From Latrodectus hesperus (lineage: Eukaryota > Arthropoda > Arachnida > Araneae > Theridiidae): DNA of 64,000 nt. Both the position numbers and the translations under genes were made by a program. The stretch is from positions 66,554,390-66,618,389 of the forward strand of contig CM075850.1 of NCBI GenBank assembly GCA_037975125.1, in the 5' to 3' direction. The notes beneath the pieces are model-generated. The model saw only the letters and a list, made by a program, of their open reading frames with translations, had not been told where the DNA came from and ran no database searches. Below are positions 63,200 through 64,000 of this stretch, one piece after another (the first letter of the stretch is position 1; every line of letters begins with the position of its first letter).

Positions 63200-63840
63200 T
63201 TTTTTTTTATCCTACGCCCGACCTTGGTTTTTTAACCATCAGTCTCTGTCGGGCAGCCCAATACAATCTTGAGGTGAATGAAAAGTCATCTTCCGCAGAA
63301 TTTCTAACTGCGACGTCCGAAAGTCCAGGGCAAGTGAAAAGGTGGTCACCAGTCATGTCCTCTAGTCCACAAAAAGGGCAGATTGGAGAGTCCTTCAAAC
63401 CCAAACGGTGAAGGTGTTTTTGCAGATAATCATGCCCAGTTTTAAGGCGAAAATTTGCCACTCCCACAGCTCTGTGGAGGTTACACGGAATAGGCTTTGT
63501 TAGTAAGGAAGCCCATGCTTTCCCCTTTATGCACATCTTGTAAACATTTCTACGATAGGAAGCTATGTTTGACTTAATATGCCTTTTAACAGTATGGTAC
63601 GCCAAGGCTGGAGAAGGCTGTTGTAGATCTGAGCCAGCCTTTGCCAATTTATCAGCTGCGTCATTTCCGGCGATACCACAGTGGCTGGGTATCCATTGCA
63701 GGACAATTTGTCGTCCTTCTTCCAGTAGAGAACTAATTGCCATTTGACAGAGATAAACAGACCCAATACTGCTAGGAGCAATTGTAGAGAGAGACCTGAT
63801 GGTGGCCTGAGAATCTATAAAAAATACTATGTTGTTCTGT
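63200..63840 (-). mobile_element. 5'-truncated I-group LINE: RNase H and zinc-knuckle end of ORF2
   Basis: On the minus strand an open frame encodes the end of a non-LTR retrotransposon polyprotein: RNase H with FFIDSQAT (catalytic Asp) and QWIPSHCGIAGNDAADKLAK, then a CCHC-like knuckle CPFCGLEDMTGDHLFTCPG, ending RSGVG and TAA that runs straight into an A tract. The insertion is bounded by AGCAATAA at 63192-63199 and 63841-63848, so the residues upstream of about QNNIVFF come from host DNA. RT and endonuclease domains are absent. The frame is intact, which suggests a fairly recent insertion. Confidence 0.85.
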
Positions 63841-64000
63841 AGCAATAAAATATAGGTGTTACATTTTAAGTTTCTAGTTATATGTCTTATGATGAGTTTA
63901 TGACTGTGTTTCAAATTCTCCCTTTGCAATATGTAAATATAGCCCTATATCCATGAAATTTTTTCTGAAAGATGTGTTGTGGTTGCTAAAATGTCTTACA

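Noticed and set aside
63563..63781. Overlapping frames on both strands near the right edge
   Set aside because: Shadows of the LINE RNase H frame at 63207-63840.
1..64000. CRISPR arrays, bacterial operons, rRNA or functional tRNA genes
   Set aside because: No regularly spaced repeats of that type; the tRNA-like heads found belong to SINE-like elements, and the gene structure is eukaryotic.

Overview
The window is AT-rich animal DNA (long introns with GT-AG junctions, TA microsatellites, many transposon relics). Three conserved animal genes were assembled by eye from spliced exons. The protein families and the mix of repeats (I-group LINEs with RNase H, Tc1/mariner, hAT-like, tRNA-derived SINEs) suggest an arthropod, most probably an arachnid such as a spider. 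The species assignment is inference, because nothing in the window is diagnostic by itself.

Layout. Positions 1-19,300 hold no gene I can support, only AT-rich intergenic DNA with SINE-like patches, a dead Tc1-type transposon (about 7,430-8,815), several short near-perfect foldbacks, and two unexplained GC-richer islands (14.08-14.44 kb and 16.64-16.96 kb). Positions 19,390-26,467 (+) carry the promoter patch and five coding exons of a DUSP22/DUSP15-type dual-specificity phosphatase (209 aa, N-myristoylation start, catalytic Cys88). Positions 26.5-43.4 kb form the intergenic region between two convergent genes. It contains a MITE with 8-bp target duplications, a young 5'-truncated LINE with an 11-12-bp duplication, a 54-bp SINE-like insert, a 589-bp solo LTR and a decayed Jockey-like LINE. 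Positions 43,467-56,737 (-) carry the five-exon gene for ER membrane complex subunit 8/9 (201 aa), whose introns contain a hAT-like relic and a nested repeat cluster. Positions 57,307-62,535 (+) carry the three-exon TMEM42 gene (159 aa), divergent from EMC8 across 569 bp, probably a bidirectional promoter. A mariner deletion derivative sits in its second intron, and another 5'-truncated LINE copy of the 35-kb family closes the window.

The three genes are ordinary housekeeping or signalling genes: a membrane-anchored phosphatase, a subunit of the ER membrane insertase, and a small multi-pass membrane protein. They do not form an operon-like system. EMC8 and TMEM42 probably share a promoter. 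The least explained structure is the R1/R2 repeat family at 51.5-55.7 kb, present in direct and inverted copies and split by a LINE and a SINE, each with clear target-site duplications. I found no new enzymatic or defence system. The novelty here lies in the repeats.
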